From the NCBI GenBank assembly GCA_963826145.1, contig CAWGVW010000002.1, positions 1,116,001 to 1,180,000 on the forward strand: a stretch of DNA of 64,000 nt, read 5' to 3'. Below, piece by piece: positions 1 through 8,709 of this stretch. Source of the stretch: JBGPLJ01 sp963826145. GTDB taxonomy: Bacteria > Pseudomonadota > Gammaproteobacteria > Steroidobacterales > Steroidobacteraceae. The translations under genes and the position numbers were made by a program. Each line of letters begins with the position of its first letter. Positions within the stretch are counted from its first letter, which is position 1. The notes beneath the pieces were generated by a model. That model made no database searches, was not told the origin of the DNA, and saw nothing but the letters and a program-made list of their open reading frames with translations.

Positions 1-1210
1 CGAGGAACTCGCCCTTGGCGCGATTGGCTGCGGCTGCGGTTTCCGTGGCCTCGATGAGAGCCTGCTGGTATTGCCGCCGCTCCGTCACATCCTGCAGGGC
101 GCCCGACACCCGCAGCGGCTTGCCTTCGCTGTCGCGCTCGCACGTCGCGCGGGAGCGGAACCAGCGGTAATCGCCTGTCTTGGTCAGGATGCGGAACTCG
201 ACGTCATAGACGTCGCTCCCGGCAAGGTGCCGCGCGAATTCCCGGTCCACATGTTCCGCGTCGTCGGGATGAACGATCGCGGTCTTGAACTCGCGCGTGG
301 GCGACACCTCCGACGGCTCATAGCCGAGCAGCTCCAGGAATTGCGGCGTGAACCAGTATCTGTCGGTCGCGACCTCGTATTCCCAGGGACCGACGCGAGT
401 GCCGCGCACGGCGCGATCGAGGCGCGCTTCCGCAAGGCGCTGCGCGGCCTGGGCTCTCTTCTGTTCCGTGATGTCGACGACGCAGCCGATCGCCCGCAGC
501 GCCGTGCCGCATTCCGCCGTGATCACGACGCGCCGGCTGAGTACGTGCATTTCATTGCCGTGTGCATCGCGCAGGCGGTATTCGATGCCCCGGATCGAAG
601 TGTCGTGCCGGGCATCGCGCAGGTATTGCGCTACGCGCTCCCGATCCTCCGGGTGGATCAGTGCCTGCAGGTCCGAGCCTTCGACGCCGTCGCTGATCGA
701 ATCGCGCAATCCCAGTTGATCGAGCAGGCGGCCAACGCGAATGGTGCGGCCGGTTGCGAAATCGCGCTCGAACACGAAACCGTTGAGGGCATCCGTCGCG
801 AGCCGGTAGCGTCGCTCGCTCGCGCGCAAAGCCTCCTCCGTTTTCTCGCGGGCAGTGCGCCGGCGGACGAGGCAAGCCGCGACGGTAAGCCAGACGACAG
901 TCGCGACCACCAGCATGTCGAGCAGCGCATAGCTCGATCCGCCCGCCGCCGGAGCGAAAAGGGCGTTCGCGACCAGGAGCAGCGTTGCGAAGGATCCGGA
1001 TACATAGAGATCGACCGGCCGGGGCGACCAGAGACTCAGGAGCACCACGACGACGTAAGCCGCACTCAGCAGGCTCCCCGCCGGCGCGAAATATTCGGCG
1101 GTGAAGATCGCCACGCCGAATCCCGCCACGACCCAGCGGTTGTACCGGGTCAGCCAGCTCACTCCGCGTGCCGGGCTAAGACCTGCCTCGGCGGATGCAG
1201 GAACGGACAT
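1..1210 (-). CDS. PAS-domain membrane sensor, probably a histidine kinase (3' end beyond window)
   Basis: The frame is open from an ATG at 1210 to the window edge (about 403 codons). The N-terminus has several hydrophobic segments (roughly residues 27-110), followed by two PAS/PAC modules; the second contains WEYEV, a FLELLGYEPSEV stretch and the closing SGALQDVTERR. The last visible residues, AANRAKGEFL, are the linker that normally leads into a HisKA dimerisation helix. I therefore infer a sensor histidine kinase, possibly hybrid, although the catalytic part is not visible. It lies 172 bp downstream of the ABC ATPase on the same strand and could have its own promoter. A PAS-GGDEF or PAS-EAL protein is less likely given the AKGEFL linker. 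Confidence 0.75.
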   Translation of the reverse strand, partial: MSVPASAEAGLSPARGVSWLTRYNRWVVAGFGVAIFTAEYFAPAGSLLSAAYVVVVLLSLWSPRPVDLYVSGSFATLLLVANALFAPAAGGSSYALLDMLVVATVVWLTVAACLVRRRTAREKTEEALRASERRYRLATDALNGFVFERDFATGRTIRVGRLLDQLGLRDSISDGVEGSDLQALIHPEDRERVAQYLRDARHDTSIRGIEYRLRDAHGNEMHVLSRRVVITAECGTALRAIGCVVDITEQKRAQAAQRLAEARLDRAVRGTRVGPWEYEVATDRYWFTPQFLELLGYEPSEVSPTREFKTAIVHPDDAEHVDREFARHLAGSDVYDVEFRILTKTGDYRWFRSRATCERDSEGKPLRVSGALQDVTERRQYQQALIEATETAAAANRAKGEFL

Positions 1211-1228
1211 TTTGGTAATCGCCTTATG

Positions 1229-1245
1229 CCAAATCCCGGCACCGG
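1229..1245. repeat. Possible degenerate copy of the CCGGTACCGGGATTGG repeat
   Basis: CCAAATCCCGGCACCGG at 1229-1245 resembles the repeat arm CCAATCCCGGTACCGG found before flgB (42518-42534) and in flgI (47632-47661). It has one inserted A and one substitution. It lies between the ABC ATPase and the PAS sensor. Similarity over so short a stretch is weak evidence. Confidence 0.3.
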
Positions 1246-1382
1246 CTTATCGGTTCCCGCAGGTGTTTCTGAAGGTGGCCGAGGCCGGCCACGGCGTTAG
1301 TAGGCCAGCGGAAAGCGGGACTTGTGGCCCGGTTGGCGTACGGCGAGCAATTTTGCCTTGCAAAAGACGGCGAACGCGGCTG

Positions 1383-2153
1383 CTAGGCGTCAATAAATAC
1401 GCGTCGGCTGCCGGAGTGAAGCTCGGCGATTGGCGTCCGATAAACACGGGTCAGGCTGGCGGCACTGACCACACTACGCGTCGACCCGAATTGCCAGGTG
1501 CCGGCGCCCTCGAGCAGCAGTACCTCGTCGGCGAATCGTTCGGCCTGGTTTGCATCGTGCAGGGTCGCGATCACGCAGGCCCCGGCATCGACACGCCGCC
1601 GGAAGAGCCTCAACGTGTCGACAGCGTGGTGCGGATCGAGATGATTCGTGGGTTCGTCCAGCAGGTATACGGCGGGTGCCTGCACGAGAACGGTGGCGAT
1701 TGCCAGCCGGCGGCGCTCGCCGCCCGAAAGAGTCGCCACCTCCCGCGAATCGAAATGCGCGAGGTCCACGTCCGCAAGCGCGCGCTGCGCGATCTCCACG
1801 TCCGTTCGCGACTCCCAGTCCCAAAGCCCAAGGTGCGGATGGCGGCCGACGAGCGCAGTCTCCAGCACAGTCGACGGGAACGGATCCTCGTCGGACTGTG
1901 CCAGCAGGGCGAGCCGCCGGGCGCGAGCGCGCCGCGGCCATTCGTAGATCGAACGCTTCTCGAGCAGTACAGTGCCATTCGCCGCAGCCCTGAGGCCCGC
2001 GAGCGAATGCAATGTCAGCGTCTTGCCAACGCCGTTCTCGCCGAGGATGGCGATGAAGCTGCCCGGTCGCGCCGCCATGGTCAGTTTGCCGACCAGCGTC
2101 CGTCCGGCCACGTCGACGTCGAGTTCCCTGCATTCGAGCGCGGTGTCCGTCAT
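1383..2153 (-). CDS. ABC transporter ATP-binding protein, FecE/BtuD type
   Basis: A 256-residue ATPase of the iron-siderophore/haem/cobalamin importer class. Visible motifs are Walker A GENGVGKT (about residues 38-45), ABC signature LSGGERRRLAIA, Walker B VYLLDEPTN, and a switch histidine in IATLHD. It would power import by a FecCD-type permease. Its ATG overlaps the TGA of the upstream HExxH gene (ATGA), so it is the last gene of a pdxH-CPXCG-HExxH-ATPase transcription unit. The only candidate permease in the window is at 6279-7262, separated by two genes on the other strand; no periplasmic binding protein is seen. The substrate cannot be read from the sequence. Confidence 0.85.
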   Translation of the reverse strand: MTDTALECRELDVDVAGRTLVGKLTMAARPGSFIAILGENGVGKTLTLHSLAGLRAAANGTVLLEKRSIYEWPRRARARRLALLAQSDEDPFPSTVLETALVGRHPHLGLWDWESRTDVEIAQRALADVDLAHFDSREVATLSGGERRRLAIATVLVQAPAVYLLDEPTNHLDPHHAVDTLRLFRRRVDAGACVIATLHDANQAERFADEVLLLEGAGTWQFGSTRSVVSAASLTRVYRTPIAELHSGSRRVFIDA

Positions 2154-2977
2154 CAGTAATTCCAGTGGATCTCGCGCGCGGACTGCGGCCCGACCACGAC
2201 ATCCTCGAGCGAATCCGGCATGTCCCAGGTGCTTGGCGTCGTCATCATGCGGCCCGCCATGATTTCCGCGCGCACCTGGGGGATCAGCGGCTTGCGCTCG
2301 GGCTCCGCGTAGCCTTCCGGAAATTTCGGTGCATCAGTCTCGGGGTCGTATTTGTCCGACGCGCCGAGTGTGTGCATCAGCTCGTGTGTAATGACGATGT
2401 CGTTCGGCGCCGCCGCCTGACGGGCCGCGAAGGCGTAGACGACGCCCAGCATCCCTTTTTCGAGTCCAAGTGAATGCGGCACGCTCAGCGTCACCTGCGG
2501 ATCGTGATACAGGACGAAGACCTGCACATCGGGCGTGGCCTCATCGCGGCCGTGCGTAATCCGCCACGCCCAATAGCGGAGCTTCAAACTCCACCACATC
2601 GACGCGAGCGGGCCAGCCCCTGCAGCGAGTTCCGGCGGCCGTTCGGCGATCGGCGCGTAGAGATGGGTTTCAACCGGATGCGCCAGGTTGGCCGAATACT
2701 TCGCGGACTCGTGCACGAAGAACGCATCGATCGGTGCGAACGCGGCGCTGTCGAGGGCCGCGATGTAACGCTCGCTCGCCTCACTTCCATCGGCGTTGAT
2801 CGGATAGATCGCGACCCACAATGGCCGTTGCCAGCTCGCGGTGCGTGCCTTGGTAAGCCACGCGCTCATCCCGGCAAGTACCAGTATGAAACCGAGCAAG
2901 ATGAGGCGCAGTGCGCGCCATGGAAACCCGCGGCGTTCGACCGGCAGCGCGGCCTTTCTCCGGTGACGCACGATCAC
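2153..2977 (-). CDS. Membrane-anchored HExxH putative metallopeptidase
   Basis: About 274 residues from a GTG at 2977 that overlaps the TGA of the preceding CPXCG gene. A longer frame from 3052 would run through that gene, so I prefer the coupled start. An Arg-rich N-terminus is followed by one transmembrane helix (LRLILLGFILVLAGMSAWL), then a domain with HELMHTLGASDKYD. The HExxH motif is the usual zinc site and catalytic Glu of metallopeptidases, and the downstream Asp or Glu residues could supply a third ligand. The bulk probably lies in the periplasm. The family is not one I can name and peptidase activity is inferred from the motif. It is translationally coupled to the downstream ABC ATPase. 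Confidence 0.65.
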   Translation of the reverse strand: MIVRHRRKAALPVERRGFPWRALRLILLGFILVLAGMSAWLTKARTASWQRPLWVAIYPINADGSEASERYIAALDSAAFAPIDAFFVHESAKYSANLAHPVETHLYAPIAERPPELAAGAGPLASMWWSLKLRYWAWRITHGRDEATPDVQVFVLYHDPQVTLSVPHSLGLEKGMLGVVYAFAARQAAAPNDIVITHELMHTLGASDKYDPETDAPKFPEGYAEPERKPLIPQVRAEIMAGRMMTTPSTWDMPDSLEDVVVGPQSAREIHWNY

Positions 2978-3165
2978 TCGGCGCTTTCGACGCTGATGGC
3001 AGCAAGTTCGCCGTCGACGACGGTGTAGGTCACGGTCATCGGGCGGCAGCACACGGGGCAGTCCTCGATGTAGCTCTGCTCATCGACGGACAGGTCGATC
3101 TCGAGCGGTACCGTCTCCCAGCAACAGGGGCACTCGACATCCTGCTCGGTCAGGAATCCACGCAT
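2974..3165 (-). CDS. CPXCG-motif cysteine-rich small protein
   Basis: A 63-residue protein with two Cys pairs, CPCC near residue 12 and CPVC near residue 37, in an acidic background. This matches the Cys-rich CPXCG family (PF14255), presumed small zinc-binding proteins of unknown function found across gammaproteobacteria. It starts 13 bp after pdxH stops and its stop overlaps the GTG of the HExxH gene, so the three are one transcription unit. Confidence 0.8.
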   Translation of the reverse strand: MRGFLTEQDVECPCCWETVPLEIDLSVDEQSYIEDCPVCCRPMTVTYTVVDGELAAISVESAE

Positions 3166-3178
3166 GGTTGCGGGTCAC

Positions 3179-3841
3179 TCAGGGTTGGAGGCGACTATGA
3201 ATCCATGCGCCGACGGAGAATCCTTCGCTTTGCGGAGCTAGTTCGCGCGTGTACCGAACGCGATCATGGATGCGAAATTTGCCTTCCGTCCAGAACTCTA
3301 CCGCGGCGACCCATAAACGGAATCCGCCCCAATGTGCGGGGCGTGTCATGGAATGGCCGACGACGGCCTGAGCGCCGAAGCGAGCCGCCATCTTGGCGAC
3401 TTCGACCACGAGCGCTGCACGCGACGCAATCGGGCGGCTCTGGCGGCTCGCCCAGGCGCCCAATCGGCTGCCCCAGGGGCGGGTCGCAAAATACCGGTCA
3501 CTCTCATCCGCCGGCGAACGTACGACGCGCCCTTCGAGGCGCAACTGTCGATGCATGCTGTCCCAGTGAAAGACGGCCGCCGCGCGTCCGGTCGAGGCAA
3601 GGTCGTTGCCCTTGTGGGACTCGTAATTTGTATAGAAGAGGAGATAACCCGGTTCGGCAATCCAGTCCTTGCACAGCACGACCCGGGCGGAAGGTTGGCC
3701 GGCCGCATCGACGGTCGCCAGCACCATGGCATTTGGATTGGGTTGACCGCTCCGCGCGACAGCCGCCGCCAGCCAATCGGCTATCAGCGTGTGCGGTTCC
3801 GCAGGCAGTGGCTCGGGCAGCAGTTCATCCGGCGCGGGCAT
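3179..3841 (-). CDS. pdxH: Pyridoxamine/pyridoxine 5'-phosphate oxidase
   Basis: A 220-residue FMN flavoprotein that oxidises PNP or PMP to pyridoxal 5'-phosphate. Diagnostic segments are VVLCKDW with LLFYTNYESHKG (FMN and substrate binding), FHWDSMHRQLRLEG, and the C-terminal block RPAHWGGFRL, IEFW-like VEFWTEGKFRIHDR and the terminal SRLQP (RLxP ending). Length fits the family (about 210-220 residues). It is the first gene of the minus-strand unit and faces divergent tyrA across 122 bp. Confidence 0.95.
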   Translation of the reverse strand: MPAPDELLPEPLPAEPHTLIADWLAAAVARSGQPNPNAMVLATVDAAGQPSARVVLCKDWIAEPGYLLFYTNYESHKGNDLASTGRAAAVFHWDSMHRQLRLEGRVVRSPADESDRYFATRPWGSRLGAWASRQSRPIASRAALVVEVAKMAARFGAQAVVGHSMTRPAHWGGFRLWVAAVEFWTEGKFRIHDRVRYTRELAPQSEGFSVGAWIHSRLQP

Positions 3842-3922
3842 GGCGGCAATAGTACCGGCGGCGCGCGCTTCGAGACCACTCGCGTATGGCAGGGCGGCTG
3901 CACTCTTGCGCGAGCGGCGCGC

Positions 3923-3942
3923 GCGCCTCTAAATAGAGGCGC
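3923..3942. promoter_or_regulatory. 8-bp perfect inverted repeat in the pdxH-tyrA divergent region
   Basis: GCGCCTCT, AAAT, AGAGGCGC form a perfect 8-bp stem with a 4-nt loop, 21 bp before the tyrA ATG and about 80 bp from the pdxH ATG. There is no T-run, so an operator or an RNA hairpin is more likely than a terminator. The role is not established. Confidence 0.4.
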
Positions 3943-3963
3943 CCAACACTTCAGGTTGTGTCC

Positions 3964-5082
3964 ATGAATCTTGCGGAACTCAGAACCCGGTTGAACGACA
4001 TCGATCGCCGCCTCATCGAGCTCGTGGCCGAGAGACAAGGCCTAGCCACGCGGATTGCGGAGGTGAAACGCGCTACCGGCTACCCGACGCGGGACTATCA
4101 GCGTGAAAAGGAGGTGCTGCTTGCCGCTCGCACGGCGGCGGAGGAGCTTGGTATTTCGCCGGCGACGGCGGAATCGCTACTGACCATCCTGATCCGTTCG
4201 TCGCTGGCGACGCAGGAACAGGCGAAGGTGTCCGCCGAAGGCCATGGGTCAGGGAAATCGGCACTCGTCATCGGCGGCAGCGGAAAGATGGGCCGATGGT
4301 TCGCGGATTTCATGGCATCGCAGGGCTTTGCGGTCGAGGTAGCCGATCCGCAGCCGACCGCGGGCGGCCATCGGTACCGGGCCCGCTGGCAGGATGGGCC
4401 GCTCGATCACGATCTCATCGTCGTGGCGACACCGCTTGGCATCACCGATTCCATTCTCAAGGGTCTCGCGGAGCGTCGCCCGCCCGGCGTCGTGTTTGAC
4501 ATTGGCTCGCTCAAGTCGCCTCTGCGCTCGGGACTTGCACGCCTGATCGGGGCAGGTTGCAACGTCACTTCGCTGCACCCGATGTTTGGACCGACGACGG
4601 AGCTGCTGTCGGCGCGCCACGTGATCTTCATCGATCTCGGCAATTCCACGGCGCTCAATGCGGCGCAGTCGCTGTTCGCATCGACGATGGCGGAGCGCGT
4701 CGTCATGGGTCTCGAGGAACATGACCGGCTGATCTCGTACGTACTCGGACTTTCGCACGCGCTCAACATCGCGTTCTTCAGCGCGCTAGCGGCGAGCGGG
4801 GAAGCAGCGCCGCGGCTTGCGCAGCTGTCGAGCACGACGTTCGATGCGCAACTGGAGGTCGCGACGCTCGTCGCCTCGGAGAGTCCCGAGCTCTATTTCG
4901 AGATCCAGAGCCTCAATGATTATGGCGTTGCCTCGCTCGACGCTCTGGCGGCGGCGGTCGACCGCCTCAGGGAAGCCGTGCGCAGCGGAAACGAGACCTC
5001 GTTCATTGACATGATGCGCAGGGGCCGCGAGTATCTTGCAGGCCGCACGGCGGGTCGCCAGCCTGCGGCATCAGGGACTTAG
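3964..5082 (+). CDS. tyrA: Bifunctional chorismate mutase / prephenate dehydrogenase
   Basis: 372 residues in two domains. Residues 1-90 are an AroQ-type chorismate mutase (LRTRLNDIDRRLIELVAERQ, then a conserved K in IAEVKRATG). From about residue 95 comes a prephenate dehydrogenase with a Rossmann dinucleotide site (VIGGSGKMGRWFADF), LHPMFGP and the EHDRLISYVLGLSHALN helix. It converts chorismate through prephenate to 4-hydroxyphenylpyruvate for tyrosine synthesis. The fused arrangement is the gammaproteobacterial TyrA type. I choose ATG 3964, with CAGG 8 nt upstream, over the in-frame GTG at 3958. Confidence 0.93.
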   Translation: MNLAELRTRLNDIDRRLIELVAERQGLATRIAEVKRATGYPTRDYQREKEVLLAARTAAEELGISPATAESLLTILIRSSLATQEQAKVSAEGHGSGKSALVIGGSGKMGRWFADFMASQGFAVEVADPQPTAGGHRYRARWQDGPLDHDLIVVATPLGITDSILKGLAERRPPGVVFDIGSLKSPLRSGLARLIGAGCNVTSLHPMFGPTTELLSARHVIFIDLGNSTALNAAQSLFASTMAERVVMGLEEHDRLISYVLGLSHALNIAFFSALAASGEAAPRLAQLSSTTFDAQLEVATLVASESPELYFEIQSLNDYGVASLDALAAAVDRLREAVRSGNETSFIDMMRRGREYLAGRTAGRQPAASGT

Positions 5083-5098
5083 AACGCGGGAGTGCCCA

Positions 5099-6250
5099 GT
5101 GCGGAGCGGGATTTTCACTCGGCAGTCGACGCACGCCGCGGCCGAGCGGCGCTCGGCAGAACTCGAAACGGAAATCGAGTCGTTGCGCGGCCAGCTGAGC
5201 CAATGGGCTCGCCAGGCTGAGGACAACGCTCTCATCCTTGCACGCATGCAGGAACGCGAGCTCGCGCTCCTGCGGGCGGACACGCTCGCGGAGCTCCTGC
5301 GCCAGCTCGTCGATGGCCTCGCGACGTCCTTCGAGATACCCCACGTCACGGTCGCACTCTGGGATCCGCACCACGAGATACGGCACCTGCTGATCGGTTC
5401 CGGCGAGCGCCTGCAGGACCATCCTTCGGTGTTCTTCGCCGACAACCTCATCGGGCTTGCGCCGCAATTCAATTCACTCCACCGGCCTTGGCTCGGCGCA
5501 TATCAGGCGCACGAACATGCAACACTGATGCGCGGCGCGGCGCGCGTCGGGAGCGTTGCGATCATTCCACTCGTGCGCCAGGACCGGCTGATCGGCAGCA
5601 TCAATCTCGGCAGCAGCGACGCCGAGCGCTTCACGCGCCGCCACGCGACGGAGTTTCTCTCGCACCTCGGCGTGATTGCCGCCCTGTGCGTCGAGAACGC
5701 CGTGAACCAGGCGCGACTGATGCGCAGCGGGTTCACGGACTTCCTCACGGGCTGGCATAACAAGCGCTACCTGCATACACGGCTCAAGGAGGAACTCGCA
5801 CGGGCGCAGCGGCGCGGCGGAACGGTGGCGTGCCTGATGGTCGATCTCGATCACTTCAAGAAGGTCAACGACACTTACGGCCACCTGGTGGGCGATCAGG
5901 TCCTGCGTGAGGTCGCGCAGCGCATCGATGGGGAGATCCGCGACAGCGATGCGGCCGCACGTTTCGGCGGCGATGAGTTTGCGATCCTGATGCCAGACAC
6001 CGATGCAGTACAGGCGCAAAAGCTTGCACAGCGAATTCTGCATGCAGTCTGCGCCACCCCGGTCGCCGTGGCCTCGACCTCGACGCAGTCGATCAAGATA
6101 ACGCTGTCGATCGGCATTGCGGCTGTGAAGCCACAGCGGTCGGACCAGGACTTGAAAGCGCTCGCAGACCGCCTGCTGGCCGAGGCAGACGCAGGCCTGT
6201 ATCGCGCCAAGTCCGGTGGTCGTCATCGTATCGAAGCCGCGTTCGGCTAG
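5099..6250 (+). CDS. GAF-like sensor diguanylate cyclase (GGDEF)
   Basis: 383 residues from GTG 5099, preceded by GGGAG; it begins 16 bp after tyrA. Residues 10-60 form a coiled coil, 60-220 a GAF or DUF484-like sensor domain (TLAELLRQLVDGLATSFEIP), and the C-terminus a GGDEF domain (MVDLDHFKKVNDTYGH, FGGDEF). The intact GGDEF active site predicts c-di-GMP synthesis from GTP. RDSD, five residues ahead of GGDEF, matches the inhibitory RxxD I-site. No signal peptide or membrane segment is visible, so it is probably cytosolic. The window also holds two PilZ receptors and FleQ, so c-di-GMP signalling is likely used here. Confidence 0.9.
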   Translation: MRSGIFTRQSTHAAAERRSAELETEIESLRGQLSQWARQAEDNALILARMQERELALLRADTLAELLRQLVDGLATSFEIPHVTVALWDPHHEIRHLLIGSGERLQDHPSVFFADNLIGLAPQFNSLHRPWLGAYQAHEHATLMRGAARVGSVAIIPLVRQDRLIGSINLGSSDAERFTRRHATEFLSHLGVIAALCVENAVNQARLMRSGFTDFLTGWHNKRYLHTRLKEELARAQRRGGTVACLMVDLDHFKKVNDTYGHLVGDQVLREVAQRIDGEIRDSDAAARFGGDEFAILMPDTDAVQAQKLAQRILHAVCATPVAVASTSTQSIKITLSIGIAAVKPQRSDQDLKALADRLLAEADAGLYRAKSGGRHRIEAAFG

Positions 6251-6278
6251 GGCCCCTGCTGACAATGCGCTTGCGTGC

Positions 6279-7262
6279 TCAGCCGACGACGCGGCGCCGC
6301 CTCATCAGCGCAAGAAACAGCGGTACTCCGACGATGGCTGTCAGCGCGCCGACCGGCAACTGCCTCGGCGCGAGCAGGGTCCGCGACAGAAGATCGGCGA
6401 ACATCAGCAGACTCCCACCGAGCAACGCGGAGCCGGGCACGACGACCCGGTGATTGCTGCCTGCGATCAGCCGCACGATGTGTGGCGTCACGAGTCCGAC
6501 GAATCCAATGCTGCCGGCCGTCGTCACTGCGATTGCGGTCAGGAGCGACGCGGTGCCGAAGATCGCCATCCGCAGCAGCCGCACCGGTGCGCCGAGCATT
6601 TCCGCCTGCAACTCGCCTCTGGCCATGACGTCGAGGTGACGCGCGACCAGCCAGCCGCCGAATACCGCCAGGAGCGCAACCCAGAGAGCGACATTCGATT
6701 GCGGCGCCAACGCAAGGTCTCCCATCAGCCAGAAGAGCATTCCGCGCAGGCGCACTTCGTCACTTAAAGCGAGCATGAGGCTGACGATAGCGCTGGTGCC
6801 GGCCGCAACGACGACGCCTGTGAGCAGAAGGCGCAACGGGGTCCAGCCGCCCGCGCCATGGGCGAGGAGAAATACCGTCACAATGCTCAGGAGCGCGCCA
6901 AGCGTCGCGAACGCCGGAATCCATGTCGCAGCGAGGCCGAGCAACATTGCACCGAGCGCGGCAACTGCGGCGCCGCCCGACAATCCGAGGACGTAAGGAT
7001 CCGCCAGAGGATTTCGCAGCAGCACCTGCATCAGAACGCCGGCCGTCCCGAGTAATGCGCCCACGGCAAAAGCATTGAGCGCCCGCGGCAGTCGCAGATC
7101 GAACAGGAGCTGACGCGCGAGCTGATCATGCTCAACCAAAGCGCCGCGCCACAGGTCCGTGACATTGATCGCAGCGCTGCCGAAGGAAAGCGAACACGCG
7201 AGCGCGACGACAGCGAGCAGCGCGGCTAGCGCGAGGCAGGGAACAGGACGCAGGGTCGGCAC
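6279..7262 (-). CDS. FecCD/BtuC-family ABC importer permease
   Basis: 327 residues and about ten predicted membrane helices. The family landmark DLRLPRALNAFAVGALLGTAGVLMQ, followed by RNPLADPYVLGLSGGA, is typical of BtuC, FhuB and FecCD permeases for cobalamin, haem or ferric siderophores. It is convergent with the diguanylate cyclase. The matching ATPase is probably 1383-2153, but the two genes are not in one operon here and no binding protein is in the window. Confidence 0.88.
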   Translation of the reverse strand: MPTLRPVPCLALAALLAVVALACSLSFGSAAINVTDLWRGALVEHDQLARQLLFDLRLPRALNAFAVGALLGTAGVLMQVLLRNPLADPYVLGLSGGAAVAALGAMLLGLAATWIPAFATLGALLSIVTVFLLAHGAGGWTPLRLLLTGVVVAAGTSAIVSLMLALSDEVRLRGMLFWLMGDLALAPQSNVALWVALLAVFGGWLVARHLDVMARGELQAEMLGAPVRLLRMAIFGTASLLTAIAVTTAGSIGFVGLVTPHIVRLIAGSNHRVVVPGSALLGGSLLMFADLLSRTLLAPRQLPVGALTAIVGVPLFLALMRRRRVVG

Positions 7263-7371
7263 TCGAAAGATCCAGTCTTAAGGCTGCAGCGCATCCGGGC
7301 TTGCCATCAAGACTACGCTTCTCGGTAGTTCCGGTCAGGCGGTTATGGAACAATGCCCGCGAGGCTCGATC

Positions 7372-7953
7372 ATGAGTGATTTCATCGACAACCACGGATA
7401 CCGCGCCAATGTCGGCGTCGTCCTGATGAACGACCGCAACCAGCTGTTCCTGGGCGGGCGAACGGGCGGGCGTGGCTGGCAGTTTCCACAGGGCGGCATC
7501 CGGCAGAACGAGGAAATCATTGACGCGCTGTTTCGCGAGCTGACCGAGGAAATCGGTCTCGGACGCGAGGACGTGGTGGTTCTCGGATCAACGCAGAACT
7601 GGATGCACTACCGCTTGCCCGATCGCTATGTCCGGCATGGCTCGCAGCCATTGTGCATCGGCCAGAAGCAGCGCTGGTTCCTGTTGCGCCTGGTGCGCGG
7701 GGAAGAACACATTCGATTCGATACGACGGAACAGCCGGAATTCGAGCGTTCGCGGTGGGTGGATTACTGGGATCCTGTGCGCGAAGTCATTTTCTTCAAG
7801 CGACGAGTTTACGCGCGTGCCCTGCAGGAACTCGGTCAGCATGCGTTTCCCCAGGGTCTTCCGCCGTATCCGGGCTGGTGGGGGAGTCACGGCGAAGACG
7901 GTGCCGCGAGAGCATCGGGCGAACTGGTGCGCGGCACGGGCGCCGACGGGTAA
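7372..7953 (+). CDS. rppH: RNA pyrophosphohydrolase (Nudix)
   Basis: 193 residues. The sequence GYRANVGVVLMN, the WQFPQGGI motif and the Nudix box (GGIRQNEE...RELTEEIGL) identify RppH/NudH. The enzyme removes pyrophosphate from 5'-triphosphorylated mRNA and so triggers RNase E decay. The C-terminal part includes FKRRVYARAL, as in the family. ATG 7372 (MSDFIDNHGYR) is preferred over the upstream in-frame ATG 7345 because RppH proteins begin just before the GYRxNVG segment. It is divergent from the permease. Confidence 0.92.
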   Translation: MSDFIDNHGYRANVGVVLMNDRNQLFLGGRTGGRGWQFPQGGIRQNEEIIDALFRELTEEIGLGREDVVVLGSTQNWMHYRLPDRYVRHGSQPLCIGQKQRWFLLRLVRGEEHIRFDTTEQPEFERSRWVDYWDPVREVIFFKRRVYARALQELGQHAFPQGLPPYPGWWGSHGEDGAARASGELVRGTGADG

Positions 7954-7964
7954 ATTGCACCGCT

Positions 7965-8684
7965 ATGGCTTCCAACATGAGTAGGCTCGTCGTTCGGGTA
8001 CACACGCCCTGGCGACGCGCCCTGATGTGGTTCTGCATCGTGTTCGGCGCCGTGCTGGCGCTCTATATTGTCTACGAGCTCGGCCGTCTCGATGGTGGCT
8101 ACGACGTCTTTGCCGCCCGTCAGGACCGTCGTGACGCCAATGCGGAGATTGAACGCCTCGAGCACAACATCACCGTCTTGCGTCAGCAGCTTGCGGACCT
8201 TGAAACGTCGCGGGTCTCCAGCCAGAAGGAGCGCGATGAACTCGCACGAACCATCGGAGCGCAGCAGGATCAGCTCGCCCGGCTCAGTCAGGACCTCAGT
8301 TTCTATCGGGGCATCGTCGCGAACGGCGACGCCGCGCCCGGTATCAAGATCGAGCGATTCGATCTCGAGCCGGTCGAGGATGGCAAACGTTTTCGCCTGC
8401 GCTTTGCGCTGATGCAGACAGCACGGCCGGAAGGGACGGTGTCAGGAACACTGCAGATTTCGCTGCAGGGAACCTCGTCGGGCAGGCCGGCGACGCTCGC
8501 GATGCAGGACATCGCGCCCGACAAGCGTGCTGTCACTTCCTTTTCATTCCGGTTCTTTCAGGACATCGAGCAGCTGCTGGCGATGCCTGCAGGATTCGTC
8601 CCCGCCGACATCGTAGTTGAAGCCCGGGTGAACCGCGCCGGGGCCATGCCTCTGCGACAAGTATTCCCCTGGGACGCCCACTAG
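7965..8684 (+). CDS. DUF6776-like inner-membrane coiled-coil protein
   Basis: 239 residues from ATG 7965, 11 bp after rppH. Residues 20-45 form one membrane helix (LMWFCIVFGAVLALYIVYEL). Residues about 65-115 are a coiled coil rich in E, R, L and Q, and the rest is a beta-rich soluble domain ending in FPWDAH. The layout resembles gammaproteobacterial proteins annotated DUF6776, which often precede bactofilin. A role with the bactofilin in envelope organisation is inferred only from adjacency (25 bp). Confidence 0.6.
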   Translation: MASNMSRLVVRVHTPWRRALMWFCIVFGAVLALYIVYELGRLDGGYDVFAARQDRRDANAEIERLEHNITVLRQQLADLETSRVSSQKERDELARTIGAQQDQLARLSQDLSFYRGIVANGDAAPGIKIERFDLEPVEDGKRFRLRFALMQTARPEGTVSGTLQISLQGTSSGRPATLAMQDIAPDKRAVTSFSFRFFQDIEQLLAMPAGFVPADIVVEARVNRAGAMPLRQVFPWDAH

Positions 8685-8709
8685 CATTGAATTCCGATCT
8701 GAGGTGCGC

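Noticed and set aside
1211..1382. Possible cobalamin riboswitch near the ABC ATPase
   Set aside because: It lies downstream of the ATPase gene and I could not find the B12-box core.
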